From contig CAYNUS010000004.1 of NCBI GenBank assembly GCA_964400625.1, forward strand, positions 28,694 through 92,693: a stretch of 64,000 nucleotides of DNA, in the 5' to 3' direction. The position numbers and the translations under genes are program-made. The notes beneath the pieces were generated by a model that worked only from the letters and a program-made list of their open reading frames with translations, made no database searches and was not told the origin of the DNA. Shown one piece after another: positions 34,317-42,367 of the stretch; position 1 is the first letter of the stretch, and the number at the start of each line of letters is the position of its first letter. The DNA comes from DYFX01 sp964400625. Its GTDB lineage: Bacteria; Patescibacteriota; Patescibacteriia; SG8-24; DYFX01.

Positions 34317-34634
34317 ATGACCTCGACCGAACGTTTCCGCCTCAAGTTCTTCTCGCCGCTGCACTTCGCCATCCGCTGGGCCTCCGAACGCCCGGGCTAC
34401 GTCGCCGGCGACTGCTACGTCGTCGTCTTCACGGCCGACGCCGACGCGGGGACCCCGACCATGGCGCCGATGGCGCCCGAGGAGATCCGCGCCTACCTCG
34501 CCGAGCGCGTCGACATGCTCGGAGGCCAGATCCACGACTGCGTCGGCCTCTCCGTGGAGGATGCCGACGGCCGCGCCGTCGACTTCGTGGAGCCGATCCG
34601 CGTCCGCAACCGTCCGCTCGACGTCCGCATCTGA
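34317..34634 (+). CDS. Hypothetical protein (105 aa)
   Basis: It has a good Shine-Dalgarno site (GGAGGA, 6 bases before the ATG), which fixes the start. A TTGACG / CATCCT pair with 17-base spacing upstream is a possible promoter. The protein is mixed alpha/beta with no recognised motif or membrane segment. It ends 3-4 bases before a strong terminator shared with the convergent gene. Confidence 0.6.
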   Translation: MTSTERFRLKFFSPLHFAIRWASERPGYVAGDCYVVVFTADADAGTPTMAPMAPEEIRAYLAERVDMLGGQIHDCVGLSVEDADGRAVDFVEPIRVRNRPLDVRI

Positions 34635-34637
34635 AGC

Positions 34638-34664
34638 AAAGCGCCCCTCGCAGGGCGCTTTTTC
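34638..34664. terminator. Terminator between convergent genes
   Basis: AAGCGCCC / GGGCGCTT with a 6-base loop, then TTTTT on the plus strand. Confidence 0.8.
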
Positions 34665-34667
34665 CTT

Positions 34668-35981
34668 TCAGAACGGCTTCTTGTCGTCGAACCATCCCCG
34701 CTCGAGCGGCCGGAAGGCGTAGAGGGCGCCGTTCACGCTGGCGTAGACGACGGTCGGCGCCGAGGCGAGCCAGACGTCGGTGCGCGCGTGGTTGGTGAGC
34801 GGGCCGTACTCGAGGAACGGGTACCAGGTTTCCCCGTCCGGCGAGACGATGACGCCGAACTTCGGCACGACCTCGCCGACCTCGTTGGCTTCGGTGTGGA
34901 TCGCGGCGTAGTAGATGCCGTTCACGTTCAGCAGGCTGTAGACGTAGCCGGCGTAGCCGTGCGGGATCGGGTTCCAGACCTCGCGGGTCGCGCCTTCCGC
35001 GGCATCGTAGACGGCCAAGCCGTGGCCGTGGAGCTGGTCCGGGCCGAGCAGCCAGCGGAAGCCGCCCGACATCGCGACGGAGGCCGTGAAGCCTTCGTCC
35101 CAGACCTGCTTCCAGGTGGCGCCGCCGTCCGGCGACATGAAGGCGAAGCGCGCGACGTCGCCCGTGCCCACGACGATCTGTTCCTTGGCCTTGTCGTAGA
35201 TCACGCCATGGAGGTGGCGCAGCATGTAGCGGTCGTCGCCTTCGCGGTAGGTGCGCGCGTACTGCGGGAAGAGGGCCTGGAAATCGATCCATGGCTCCCA
35301 GTTGAAGCCGTCGTTGGGGCTGCGGTAGAGCACGGCGCGGTTGCGCTCGTGCGTCGTGGCGTAGACGTTCCCCTTTCCGTCATCCGTCATCGACCAGAAC
35401 ATCGCGACGTCCTCGAGCACGAGGTGCCAGGTGGCGAACCCGTCGTCGGAACGGTACAGCCGCACGGGACCGTCGATCTGCAGATAGACGACGCCCTTGG
35501 AATCCCCGTGGATGCGGATCTCGCCGCGCTCGGAACTCGCCTTGAAGACGCGTTCGGCGCGGCCGTTCTCGGGCAGCTTCCAGAGCGAACGCGAACCGTC
35601 CGGTTCCGTGACGGCCATGAGCAGCGTGAGCGTCGGCGTGTGGTAGTAGAGCTTGTTGATGTCGCCGATGGCCTCCGGCAGCGGGACGCGCTGGCGTCCG
35701 AGGGCGCTGCCCGTGAGGTTCACGGTCGGCGGCGGAAGGTAGCCGATCGACGGGACGGCGACCTGCTCCTCCTCGACATCCTCGGCGGCGTCGGTGCCGG
35801 TGGCCGTTTCCGTCTGCGCGTCGAGGAGCTCCTCGGCGGTCGGGAGTTCGCCGATGAAGACGGGGCTTTGGACCAGGGCAGGCGGCTTCGGTGCGGGCTT
35901 GGCCTTGATGAGCGCGAAAATCCCGGCGCCGAGAAGCGCCGCGGCCGCGAGCGTCAGGATGATGAAGGAGAGGCGCCGCAT
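34668..35981 (-). CDS. Membrane-anchored Asp-box (sialidase-type) beta-propeller protein
   Basis: Of the 437 aa, an N-terminal signal-anchor (about 4-24) is followed by an acidic linker and a propeller with repeated Asp-box motifs: RSDDGFATW, RSPNDGFNW, SPDGGATW and SPDGETW. The catalytic residues of sialidases (Arg triad, nucleophile Tyr) are not evident, so a binding or scaffold role outside the cell is as likely as a hydrolase. I chose the ATG of MRRLSFIILTL because an extended -10 box ends 8 bases before it. Confidence 0.8.
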   Translation of the reverse strand: MRRLSFIILTLAAAALLGAGIFALIKAKPAPKPPALVQSPVFIGELPTAEELLDAQTETATGTDAAEDVEEEQVAVPSIGYLPPPTVNLTGSALGRQRVPLPEAIGDINKLYYHTPTLTLLMAVTEPDGSRSLWKLPENGRAERVFKASSERGEIRIHGDSKGVVYLQIDGPVRLYRSDDGFATWHLVLEDVAMFWSMTDDGKGNVYATTHERNRAVLYRSPNDGFNWEPWIDFQALFPQYARTYREGDDRYMLRHLHGVIYDKAKEQIVVGTGDVARFAFMSPDGGATWKQVWDEGFTASVAMSGGFRWLLGPDQLHGHGLAVYDAAEGATREVWNPIPHGYAGYVYSLLNVNGIYYAAIHTEANEVGEVVPKFGVIVSPDGETWYPFLEYGPLTNHARTDVWLASAPTVVYASVNGALYAFRPLERGWFDDKKPF

Positions 35982-35989
35982 ACGCGTCC

Positions 35990-35998
35990 ACTGTAGCA
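35990..35998 (-). promoter_or_regulatory. Extended -10 promoter, probably leaderless
   Basis: TGCTACAGT on the minus strand, 8 bases before the ATG at 35,981. Confidence 0.6.
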
Positions 35999-36009
35999 CG
36001 AGGCCGGTC

Positions 36010-37227
36010 TCAGAGCTTGTCCTGCCACCGGCGGACGACCTCGTCGAAGGCGGGCCGATCCGCCTCGTTCACGGGATCCGTGCCGGGGAACGTCTCGCGC
36101 ATGGGGTTGATCTTCACGCCGTTCTTGACCATCTCGTAGTGGAGGTGCGGTCCGGTGGAGAAACCCGTCGAGCCGACGTAGCCGATGACCTGGCCTTGCG
36201 AGACCTTGGCGCCGCGCTTCACCGCGATGCGCGACATGTGCGCGTAGTTCGTGGTGTACGTCCCGTTGTGGCGCACGCTCACCTTGTTGCCGTACGGGCC
36301 GTCCCAGCCCGCGAAGGCGACGACGCCGTCGGCGGTGGAGCGGATGGGCGTGCCGGCCGAGGCGGCGTAATCGATGGCGCGGTGGCCGGTCGAGGTGTTG
36401 AAGGCGGCGACGTAGCGCATGCCGGTCGTGAAGCCGGAGGTGATGTACTTGAAGGCGAGCGGCGCCTTCAGGAACATCTTCTTGAGCGAGACGCCCTTCT
36501 CGTCGTAGTAGCCTTCCTCGCCGTCGGATTCGACGAAGCGGAATCCGCGGTAGGTCGTCCCGGCGTTCACGTACTCCGCCGCGTGCACGGCGCCCGGCAT
36601 GACGTAGGCGCCGTCGCGCCAGCGCTCCTCGTAGATGAACTTGAAGGTGTCGCCGACGCGGACGTCCTGCGCGAAGTCGATGGTCCATTCGAAGACGCCG
36701 GCCAGCTCGATCACGGCGCGCTCGTCGAGGCCCTGCGCGAGCGCGGCGGCGTACAGCGACGATTCGATCGTGCCTTCGACGGTCCGCTCGCGGATCTCGT
36801 AGGCGATCGTCTCCTTCACGGCGGTCCAGGCGCCTCCTTCCTTGCGGACGTGCAGCTCCTCCTCGTCGTCGATGGCATAGACGAGCTCGACGTAGGCGCC
36901 GCCGGGCGCGTCGCGATAGAGGTCGATCGTCTTCCCCGCGCGGATGCTCGCGAGGTCGTAGACGTCCTTCGAGGCGGCGTAGATGGCGGTGGCATCGGAG
37001 CCGGCGACGCCGGAATCCTCCATGAGGACGCTGAACGTGGCCTGCGGAGGGATCTCGATGCGGTCGACGGGACGCTCGGGCGCCTTGGGCGCCTCGGGTT
37101 CGGCGGCCTCGAACGCGGTTTCCGCCCCTTGCCGGCCTTCGACGGATTTCGAAGACGGCCACAGCACGGCTAGGCCGGCCGCGAGCGAAATCAAGCCTAA
37201 TGCCAACGTGAGCGCCCTGGTCTTCAT
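36010..37227 (-). CDS. M23 family murein endopeptidase (MepM-like)
   Basis: It is predicted to cut peptidoglycan cross-links outside the membrane. Of the 405 aa, a signal peptide or anchor (about 5-24) is followed by an acidic/Pro linker and two regions typical of MepM (about 60-270). The LytM domain has GHRAIDYAASAGTPI (zinc His and Asp) and the HLHYEMV motif (about 365-371). The full zinc triad is present, so it should be active. The upstream promoter is TTTACG-N17-TACCAT, 7 bases before the ATG. Confidence 0.92.
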   Translation of the reverse strand: MKTRALTLALGLISLAAGLAVLWPSSKSVEGRQGAETAFEAAEPEAPKAPERPVDRIEIPPQATFSVLMEDSGVAGSDATAIYAASKDVYDLASIRAGKTIDLYRDAPGGAYVELVYAIDDEEELHVRKEGGAWTAVKETIAYEIRERTVEGTIESSLYAAALAQGLDERAVIELAGVFEWTIDFAQDVRVGDTFKFIYEERWRDGAYVMPGAVHAAEYVNAGTTYRGFRFVESDGEEGYYDEKGVSLKKMFLKAPLAFKYITSGFTTGMRYVAAFNTSTGHRAIDYAASAGTPIRSTADGVVAFAGWDGPYGNKVSVRHNGTYTTNYAHMSRIAVKRGAKVSQGQVIGYVGSTGFSTGPHLHYEMVKNGVKINPMRETFPGTDPVNEADRPAFDEVVRRWQDKL

Positions 37228-37234
37228 AGGCCGT

Positions 37235-37263
37235 ATGGTAGCTCAGACGGCCGGTCGCGTAAA
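37235..37263 (-). promoter_or_regulatory. Promoter of the M23 peptidase gene, probably leaderless
   Basis: TTTACG (37,258-37,263), 17 bases, TACCAT (37,235-37,240), 7 bases to the ATG at 37,227. Confidence 0.6.
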
Positions 37264-37273
37264 TCTTACGTCC

Positions 37274-37822
37274 TCACGCCTGCGGCTTGAGCAGGCTGCG
37301 GAACGTCTCGCGGAACTTCGCGAGTTTCGGATCGATCACGAGCTGGCAGTAGGGGTTCTCGCCGCGGTTCTTGGCGTAGTAGTCGCGGTGATAATCCTCG
37401 GCGTCCCAGAACTTCTCCAAGGGCTTCAGTTCCGTCACGACCTCGCGTCCGCCGTAGCCGCCCGCGGCTTTCAGCTCGTCGATGACCGCCTCCGCGTCCG
37501 CCTTCTGGCGTTCGTCGGCGTACAGGATGATGGACCGGTACTGCGTGCCGACGTCGTTGCCCTGGCGGTTGAGCGTGGTCGGGTCGTGCGTGGCGAAGAA
37601 GACCTTCAGGAGGTCGGCGTACGACAGCGCGGACGGATCGAACTCGACGCGGATGACTTCGGCGTGGCCGGTATCGCCGCCGCACACCTGTTCGTACGTC
37701 GGGTCCGGCTTCTCGCCGCCGGCGTAGCCCGGCATCACCGAAACGACACCCCTCAATTCCTTGAAGATGGACTCCGTGCACCAGAAACAGCCTCCACCGA
37801 ACACCGCGGATTCAGTATGCAT
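37274..37822 (-). CDS. msrA: Peptide methionine-S-sulfoxide reductase MsrA
   Basis: It repairs oxidised methionine in proteins. The 182-aa product starts MHTESAVFGGGCFWC with catalytic Cys12 in GCFW. DPTTLNRQGNDVGTQYRS and the AEDYHRDY segment are conserved. The C-terminal Cys that recycles the enzyme in some forms may be in NPYCQLVI. It diverges from greA over a 30-base shared promoter region. Confidence 0.95.
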   Translation of the reverse strand: MHTESAVFGGGCFWCTESIFKELRGVVSVMPGYAGGEKPDPTYEQVCGGDTGHAEVIRVEFDPSALSYADLLKVFFATHDPTTLNRQGNDVGTQYRSIILYADERQKADAEAVIDELKAAGGYGGREVVTELKPLEKFWDAEDYHRDYYAKNRGENPYCQLVIDPKLAKFRETFRSLLKPQA

Positions 37823-37831
37823 AGTATGTGG

Positions 37832-37847
37832 TATCATCGGCATCATA
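37832..37847. promoter_or_regulatory. Overlapping divergent promoters of msrA and greA
   Basis: TATCAT (37,832-37,837, plus, preceded by TGG) for greA and TATGAT (37,842-37,847, minus) for msrA are only 4 bases apart. The two promoters cannot both be occupied at once. Confidence 0.5.
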
Positions 37848-37852
37848 CACCT

Positions 37853-38356
37853 ATGCAGGTCCCGAAACGAAAACCTGGAAAGTACGCGCCTGGCCCCGCC
37901 GATTACCACCTCACCCATGAGGCGATCCGGAAGCTCAGGGAGGAGCTCGAGCGCATCGAGACGCACGTGCGTCCGCGCGCCGTCGAGGAGCTCCGCCGCA
38001 CCCGCGAGATGGGCGACCTCTCGGAGAACTTCGCGTACACGGCCGCCAAGGGGAAGCTCCTGGGGCTCGACACGCGCATCATGGAGATCAAGGACCGCCT
38101 GAAGAACGCGGTGCCGATCGCGCACGGCGCCGCCAAGGACGGGAGCGCGCGCATCGGCGCGACCGTCACGGTCGAGGTGAACGGCAAGCGCCGCGTCTTC
38201 GACATCGTCGGCTCGCAGGAAGCGGCGCCCGGCAGCGGCAGCATCTCGTACCTCTCCCCGCTCGGCGCCGCGCTCATGGGCCGCAAGGCCGGCGAACGCG
38301 CGGCGATCGAGGCCAACGGCAAGCGCGTCGAGTATCTCGTCATCGAAGTGAAATGA
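37853..38356 (+). CDS. greA: Transcription elongation factor GreA
   Basis: It rescues backtracked RNA polymerase by stimulating RNA cleavage. The 167-aa product has an N-terminal coiled-coil finger with GDLSENFAYTAAK (acidic tip Asp and Glu kept) and a C-terminal FKBP-like domain ending GKRVEYLVIEVK. The N-terminal basic stretch (VPKRKPGKY) is slightly extended. It overlaps the next gene by ATGA. Confidence 0.95.
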   Translation: MQVPKRKPGKYAPGPADYHLTHEAIRKLREELERIETHVRPRAVEELRRTREMGDLSENFAYTAAKGKLLGLDTRIMEIKDRLKNAVPIAHGAAKDGSARIGATVTVEVNGKRRVFDIVGSQEAAPGSGSISYLSPLGAALMGRKAGERAAIEANGKRVEYLVIEVK

Positions 38357-38856
38357 GGACCGTCACCGTCAACGACAAGATGCAGCGCGGCTACCGCTAC
38401 CGGCTCACGGCCCGACCGGGCCGCGATTTCGATCCGGAGTTCCGGCCGGACCTCTCGCCGAAGGAGATGCTCGCGCTCGGCGTCTTCGGCGGGAAGTACA
38501 TGACCGACTGCCGGAAGGAATTCCCCGCCGCCTGGTTCGCCAAGGCGAAGCTCTCGCCGGCGCGGAAGGAGCCGAAGCTGAACTTCTTCAAGGTCGACGC
38601 CAGCCAGCCGCTCAAGGAGTGGGTACGGAAAGGCTGGATCCATCCCGACGACCCGCGCGGCTGGTTCCAGTGGTATTGCCGCTATTGGATGGGGCGGAGG
38701 ATGCCGGACGAGGACCGTCGGCAGATCAAGCGCTGGAAGATGATGCTGCGCCACGTCGCGCAGATCAAGAAAGGCTGCGAGCCCGGCGCGCTCCACTGCC
38801 GTCCGAAACAGCGGCAGGCGCTCCTGCACTGGGCGTACGACAGCCGCAAGATCTGA
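38353..38856 (+). CDS. Conserved-looking basic hypothetical protein
   Basis: The 167-aa protein is rich in Arg, Lys and Trp, with WFQWYCRYWMGRRMPDEDRR (about 103-122) and a C-terminal CxxGALHCRPKQRQALLHWAY segment (about 142-163). I recall similar proteins of unknown function in many organisms but cannot name the family. An ATGA overlap with greA indicates coupled translation. The basic surface suggests nucleic-acid binding (inference). Confidence 0.7.
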   Translation: MRTVTVNDKMQRGYRYRLTARPGRDFDPEFRPDLSPKEMLALGVFGGKYMTDCRKEFPAAWFAKAKLSPARKEPKLNFFKVDASQPLKEWVRKGWIHPDDPRGWFQWYCRYWMGRRMPDEDRRQIKRWKMMLRHVAQIKKGCEPGALHCRPKQRQALLHWAYDSRKI

Positions 38857-38861
38857 AACCG

Positions 38862-38886
38862 AAACGGCGGTCACCCGCCGTTTTTG
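38862..38886. terminator. Bidirectional terminator with the hydrolase stop in the loop
   Basis: AACGGCGG-TCAC-CCGCCGTT is followed by TTT on the plus strand. The TGA of the minus-strand hydrolase gene (38,871-38,873) lies in the loop. Confidence 0.8.
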
Positions 38887-39884
38887 AGATACCGATCGAA
38901 GAATTCGACGGTGCGCCGCATCACGAGCGGCCAGGCCGCGGCGAACTCGTGCGGCTCGCCTTCGTAGGCGTGGAACGTCAGGTCCTTGCCGGCGTCCTTG
39001 AAGGCCGCATCGAGCCGCTCGGCCCAGACGAACGGCGTCGATTCGTCGGCGGTGCCGTGGTGCAGCAGGACGGGCGCCCGCACGCGGTCGAGATGCGCGA
39101 TGGCCGAGACGCCGTCCCAGAACTCCGGCGCGTCGGCAGGTTCGCCGTACGCCTCCACGATACGCTCCGCCGTCTCGCGCCGGGTGCGCATCCAGCGCTC
39201 GAAGTTGTCGCGCGCGTCGCCCGAGACCGGGGCGAAGAGCACGGCGGCGTCGACGAGCTCCGGGACCGCGACCAGCGCGTTCAGCGTCACGCCGCCGCCC
39301 ATCGAATGCCCGAGCATGCCGACCCGCTCGGCATCGACGCGCGGGACCTTCGCCTCGCGCACGGCCAGGACGGCGTTCACGGCGTCTTCGACGTAGCCCA
39401 GGCGGAGCTTCAGGTCGGCATCGGGATCGGCGTCCGAAGACGCGTGGCCGCGGTAATCGGTGTGCAGGACGGCGTATCCTGCGTTCGCCAAGTAATCCTG
39501 TTCGCGCCGCAATCCCCTGCCGTTCGTGTAGATGGCGGGGTCGATGTAGCCGTGGTTCAGCACGAGGAGCGGGAACGGCCCTTCGCCTTTCGGGACGTTC
39601 ATCACGCCGGAGATCCTGAGCCCGCCGCTCATGTACGAGATCTCGTGGCGGACGTACGCGGCGGTTTCGGCGAGCGTGCGGACGAAGGCGAGGCCGCGGC
39701 CGTCGAAGGCCGTGCGCGAGAGCGCTTCGAGCGAGACGGGGTGCGGCGCGGCGCGGACGATGCCGACGGCCGCGATGGGCCGGACCTCGCCCTCGCGCGC
39801 GGCGCCGCCGATGGCGTAGCCCCAGGTCGCCGTCAGCAGGACGGCCACCACGGCCAGCGTCAGGCGCTGTCTCCTCGTGGTCAT
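38871..39884 (-). CDS. Membrane-anchored alpha/beta hydrolase (S9-like)
   Basis: Of the 337 aa, an N-terminal hydrophobic anchor (about 9-28) is followed by an alpha/beta fold with oxyanion segment LVLNHGYID, nucleophile GHSMGGG (about 191-197), acid in HHGTADESTPF and His in EGEPHEFA. It resembles prolyl-oligopeptidase-like or acetyl-xylan-esterase-like hydrolases. It probably faces outward. It overlaps the large secreted dehydrogenase-like gene by ATGA, so the two likely act together on an external substrate. Confidence 0.88.
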   Translation of the reverse strand: MTTRRQRLTLAVVAVLLTATWGYAIGGAAREGEVRPIAAVGIVRAAPHPVSLEALSRTAFDGRGLAFVRTLAETAAYVRHEISYMSGGLRISGVMNVPKGEGPFPLLVLNHGYIDPAIYTNGRGLRREQDYLANAGYAVLHTDYRGHASSDADPDADLKLRLGYVEDAVNAVLAVREAKVPRVDAERVGMLGHSMGGGVTLNALVAVPELVDAAVLFAPVSGDARDNFERWMRTRRETAERIVEAYGEPADAPEFWDGVSAIAHLDRVRAPVLLHHGTADESTPFVWAERLDAAFKDAGKDLTFHAYEGEPHEFAAAWPLVMRRTVEFFDRYLKNGG

Positions 39885-42304
39885 GGCAGGAAATCAGGAT
39901 GCACGCGGATCAGCTTGTCGTCCCCCGCCTTCGGCGCGCCGCGGCCGTCCCGGTTCGAGGTGCTGACGTACAGCGCGTCGGGACCGAGCGCCACGCCGCG
40001 CAGACGCCCGTAGACGCCCTTGAAATGCTCCGTGAACGCCGCGACGTTCCCGGCAGCATCGAGCTTGGCCTCGTAGAGCGTCTCGCCCTTGAGGCCGGCG
40101 AAGAAGAGGCTCCCGCCGACGTACGCCAGGCCGGACGGCGCCCAGGTGACGTTCGCGCCCGAGTGCCGGACGGGCCGCTCCATGCCGGCGACGCTCATGT
40201 CGCCTTGGATGACGGGCCAGCCGTAGTTTTTGCCCTTCTCGATCAGGTTGAGCTCGTCGTAACCGGAGAGCGCGCCGGAGCGTCCATGTTCCGTCTGCCA
40301 CATGCGGCCTTGGGCGTCCCAGGCGATGCCTTGCGCGTTGCGATGGCCGTAGGACCAGACGTAGGTGCCGAACGGGTTGTCGGACGGGATGCCGCCTTCC
40401 GGCGTGAGCCGGAGCGTCTTGCCCGCGAGCGAGGCGAGGTCCTGCGCGAGGTCCGGAGAATTCGCGTCCCCGGTCGTGACATAGAGCATGCCGTCGGGTC
40501 CGAAGGCGATCTGTCCGCCGTCGTGGTAGAGCGCCGCCGGGATGGCGTCGAGGATCATCTTGTCCTCGATGAGCCGCGCGCCTTCGAGCCGGAAGCGCTG
40601 GATGCGGTTGCGCTGGCCGTTCTCCGCCGTCGTGAAGTAGAGGTAGACGTAGCCGTTCGCCGCGAACTCGGGATGCAGCGCCATGCCCATGAGGCCTCCC
40701 TCGCCCGTATGCAGGACGTCCGGGATGTCGATCTCCGCCGGCGTCTTGCCGATGCGCCGCAAGGTGCCGGGGCGCTCCGTGACGAGCAGGTCGCCGTCGG
40801 GCAGGAAGACGACGTCCCATGGCACGGCGAGGTCCCGCGCGGCGGTGCCGGTGCCGTACGCCTTGAAGTCATGGTCGTTCACGAGGTGCACCGAGGCCAT
40901 CGGATAGCCCTTCGCGCGCAGCGAATCGTGCGTGCCGAGATGCTCCTTGCGGTTCAAGGAATACGCCTCGCCGGAGCGGACGATGAGATCGGTCTCCGGA
41001 TAGCTCGCGAATTCCGTCTCCGTGACTTCGGCCACCGGCGCGTTCGTCCAGCCATAGGAGGCCATGACCGACGGGTCGAGCAGCTTGCGCCGCCAGAGCG
41101 CGTCGTTCAGCAGGAAGATCTGCGGCGCGCCTTTCATGCGCACGAGCCGCTCGTTCGGGATGGCGTTCACGACGCCGCGCGGCAGGACGTACACGTCGCT
41201 CCACGAATACCCGTACGACGCGAAGACCGCCTCGTCCTTCAGGTGGCGCTTCTTGCCGCCGTTCACGACATAGACCTTCCCGTCGCCTTCGGCCTGCACG
41301 AGCATGTGCTCCGGATAGCGGTTGCTCGAGGTCGCGTAGGGCGACATGTCCGCGACGACGCGGAGCGTGCGCGCGGCGGGATCGAGCTCCACCAGCGTCA
41401 CGCTCACGTTGTTGTCGCGGCGGCTCTCGGTGAAATGCCGTTCGGGATCGACGTCGAAACTGAGCTTGTAGATGCCTTTCGGCAGGCCCTGCACGTCGAA
41501 ATACTGGTCCGGCAGGGTGTACGGATAGACGTCGGCCCAGCCGACCGAGACGCCCTGCTTGCCGCCCTCGCAGCCGCCGTATTTCCGGGGCTGATCCGGA
41601 CCTTCGGCCGCCGGCGCCATGGCCGTGTCGTCGCGCATGCAGAAGGTCGTCTTCTGCGTCAGGATCGAACCGCCCGCCCCCGTGCCCGACGCGGGACGGA
41701 CGAGTTCGAGACGGTACTCGCCGAAATCGTCGTAGTGGTAGTGCACGTGGACGTCGTGCCAGAAGAGCACGCCGACCGGCACGTCCCGATAGGCGCCGTC
41801 CGCGTGGAAGATGCGCTGGGAGGCCGGATGGTCCCCGTCGCCGTCCTGGTCGGATTGCGCGTTCAGCTCGAAGGCGCCCTTGCCGCGGTTCCAGAAGGTG
41901 GCCGTGAACTTGAGCGCCGTGCGTCCGCCGATCGTGGCGTAGCGCAGATCATAGCCGGCCGCCGGCGCGAGGTCCGGGAGCAGGGCGCGTTCGAGCGGAA
42001 GCCCGAGGTTCACCGCCTCGATGATGTCCGCGCCGGCCGGATAGGCCGCGAGCGCGGCGTCGTCGACGGTCGTGACGTCCGTCCACCGGAAGCCCTGCGC
42101 CGCGAAGGCGAGCTCGTTCTCGATCCAGCGGCGCTTGCCGTCCTGGATGTAGTAGACCTTGGTGTCGGAGACGCCGCGCAGCAGCATGCCGTCCGGCAGG
42201 AGCGGAGCGGCGAAGGCGACCTGTACGGCCATGATCTGCGACAGGAGCGTCGCGGCGGCGGCCATCGCGATGACGGAAAGGAGGCGCATGGGGAACGGAA
42301 ACAT
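39881..42304 (-). CDS. Secreted lysyl-oxidase-like plus PQQ sugar-dehydrogenase-like fusion protein
   Basis: Of the 807 aa, a signal peptide (about 1-32) leads into a 'YYIQDGKRRWIENE' module (about 48-80). A lysyl-oxidase-like domain (about 118-305) follows with the copper motif W182-H183, H186, H188, H190 (WHDVHVHYH) and GVSVGWADVYPY. Two more modules lie at about 342-372 and 394-422 (VYVVNGGKKRHLKDE, IFLLNDALWRRKL). The glucose/sorbosone-dehydrogenase propeller (about 490-807) has GGLMGMALHPEFA, YHDGGQIAFGPDG and SYGHRNAQGIAWD. The start could also be MRLLSVIA five codons in. Both enzymatic folds act on extracellular substrates. The combination is unusual. Confidence 0.85.
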   Translation of the reverse strand: MFPFPMRLLSVIAMAAAATLLSQIMAVQVAFAAPLLPDGMLLRGVSDTKVYYIQDGKRRWIENELAFAAQGFRWTDVTTVDDAALAAYPAGADIIEAVNLGLPLERALLPDLAPAAGYDLRYATIGGRTALKFTATFWNRGKGAFELNAQSDQDGDGDHPASQRIFHADGAYRDVPVGVLFWHDVHVHYHYDDFGEYRLELVRPASGTGAGGSILTQKTTFCMRDDTAMAPAAEGPDQPRKYGGCEGGKQGVSVGWADVYPYTLPDQYFDVQGLPKGIYKLSFDVDPERHFTESRRDNNVSVTLVELDPAARTLRVVADMSPYATSSNRYPEHMLVQAEGDGKVYVVNGGKKRHLKDEAVFASYGYSWSDVYVLPRGVVNAIPNERLVRMKGAPQIFLLNDALWRRKLLDPSVMASYGWTNAPVAEVTETEFASYPETDLIVRSGEAYSLNRKEHLGTHDSLRAKGYPMASVHLVNDHDFKAYGTGTAARDLAVPWDVVFLPDGDLLVTERPGTLRRIGKTPAEIDIPDVLHTGEGGLMGMALHPEFAANGYVYLYFTTAENGQRNRIQRFRLEGARLIEDKMILDAIPAALYHDGGQIAFGPDGMLYVTTGDANSPDLAQDLASLAGKTLRLTPEGGIPSDNPFGTYVWSYGHRNAQGIAWDAQGRMWQTEHGRSGALSGYDELNLIEKGKNYGWPVIQGDMSVAGMERPVRHSGANVTWAPSGLAYVGGSLFFAGLKGETLYEAKLDAAGNVAAFTEHFKGVYGRLRGVALGPDALYVSTSNRDGRGAPKAGDDKLIRVHPDFLP

Positions 42305-42317
42305 GATTCTCCCGTGC

Positions 42318-42326
42318 AGTATAGCA
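42318..42326 (-). promoter_or_regulatory. Extended -10 promoter of the fusion protein gene
   Basis: TGCTATACT on the minus strand, 13 bases before the ATG at 42,304, with GGGAGA between that may serve either start. Confidence 0.6.
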
Positions 42327-42337
42327 CGCCCTCGGAC

Positions 42338-42362
42338 GAAAAAAGCGCCCGGTCAGGCGCTC
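42338..42362 (-). terminator. Terminator of the recQ-BaiN transcript
   Basis: AGCGCC / GGCGCT stem followed by TTTTTTC on the minus strand, just after the flavoprotein stop. Confidence 0.8.
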
Positions 42363-42367
42363 TCCCG

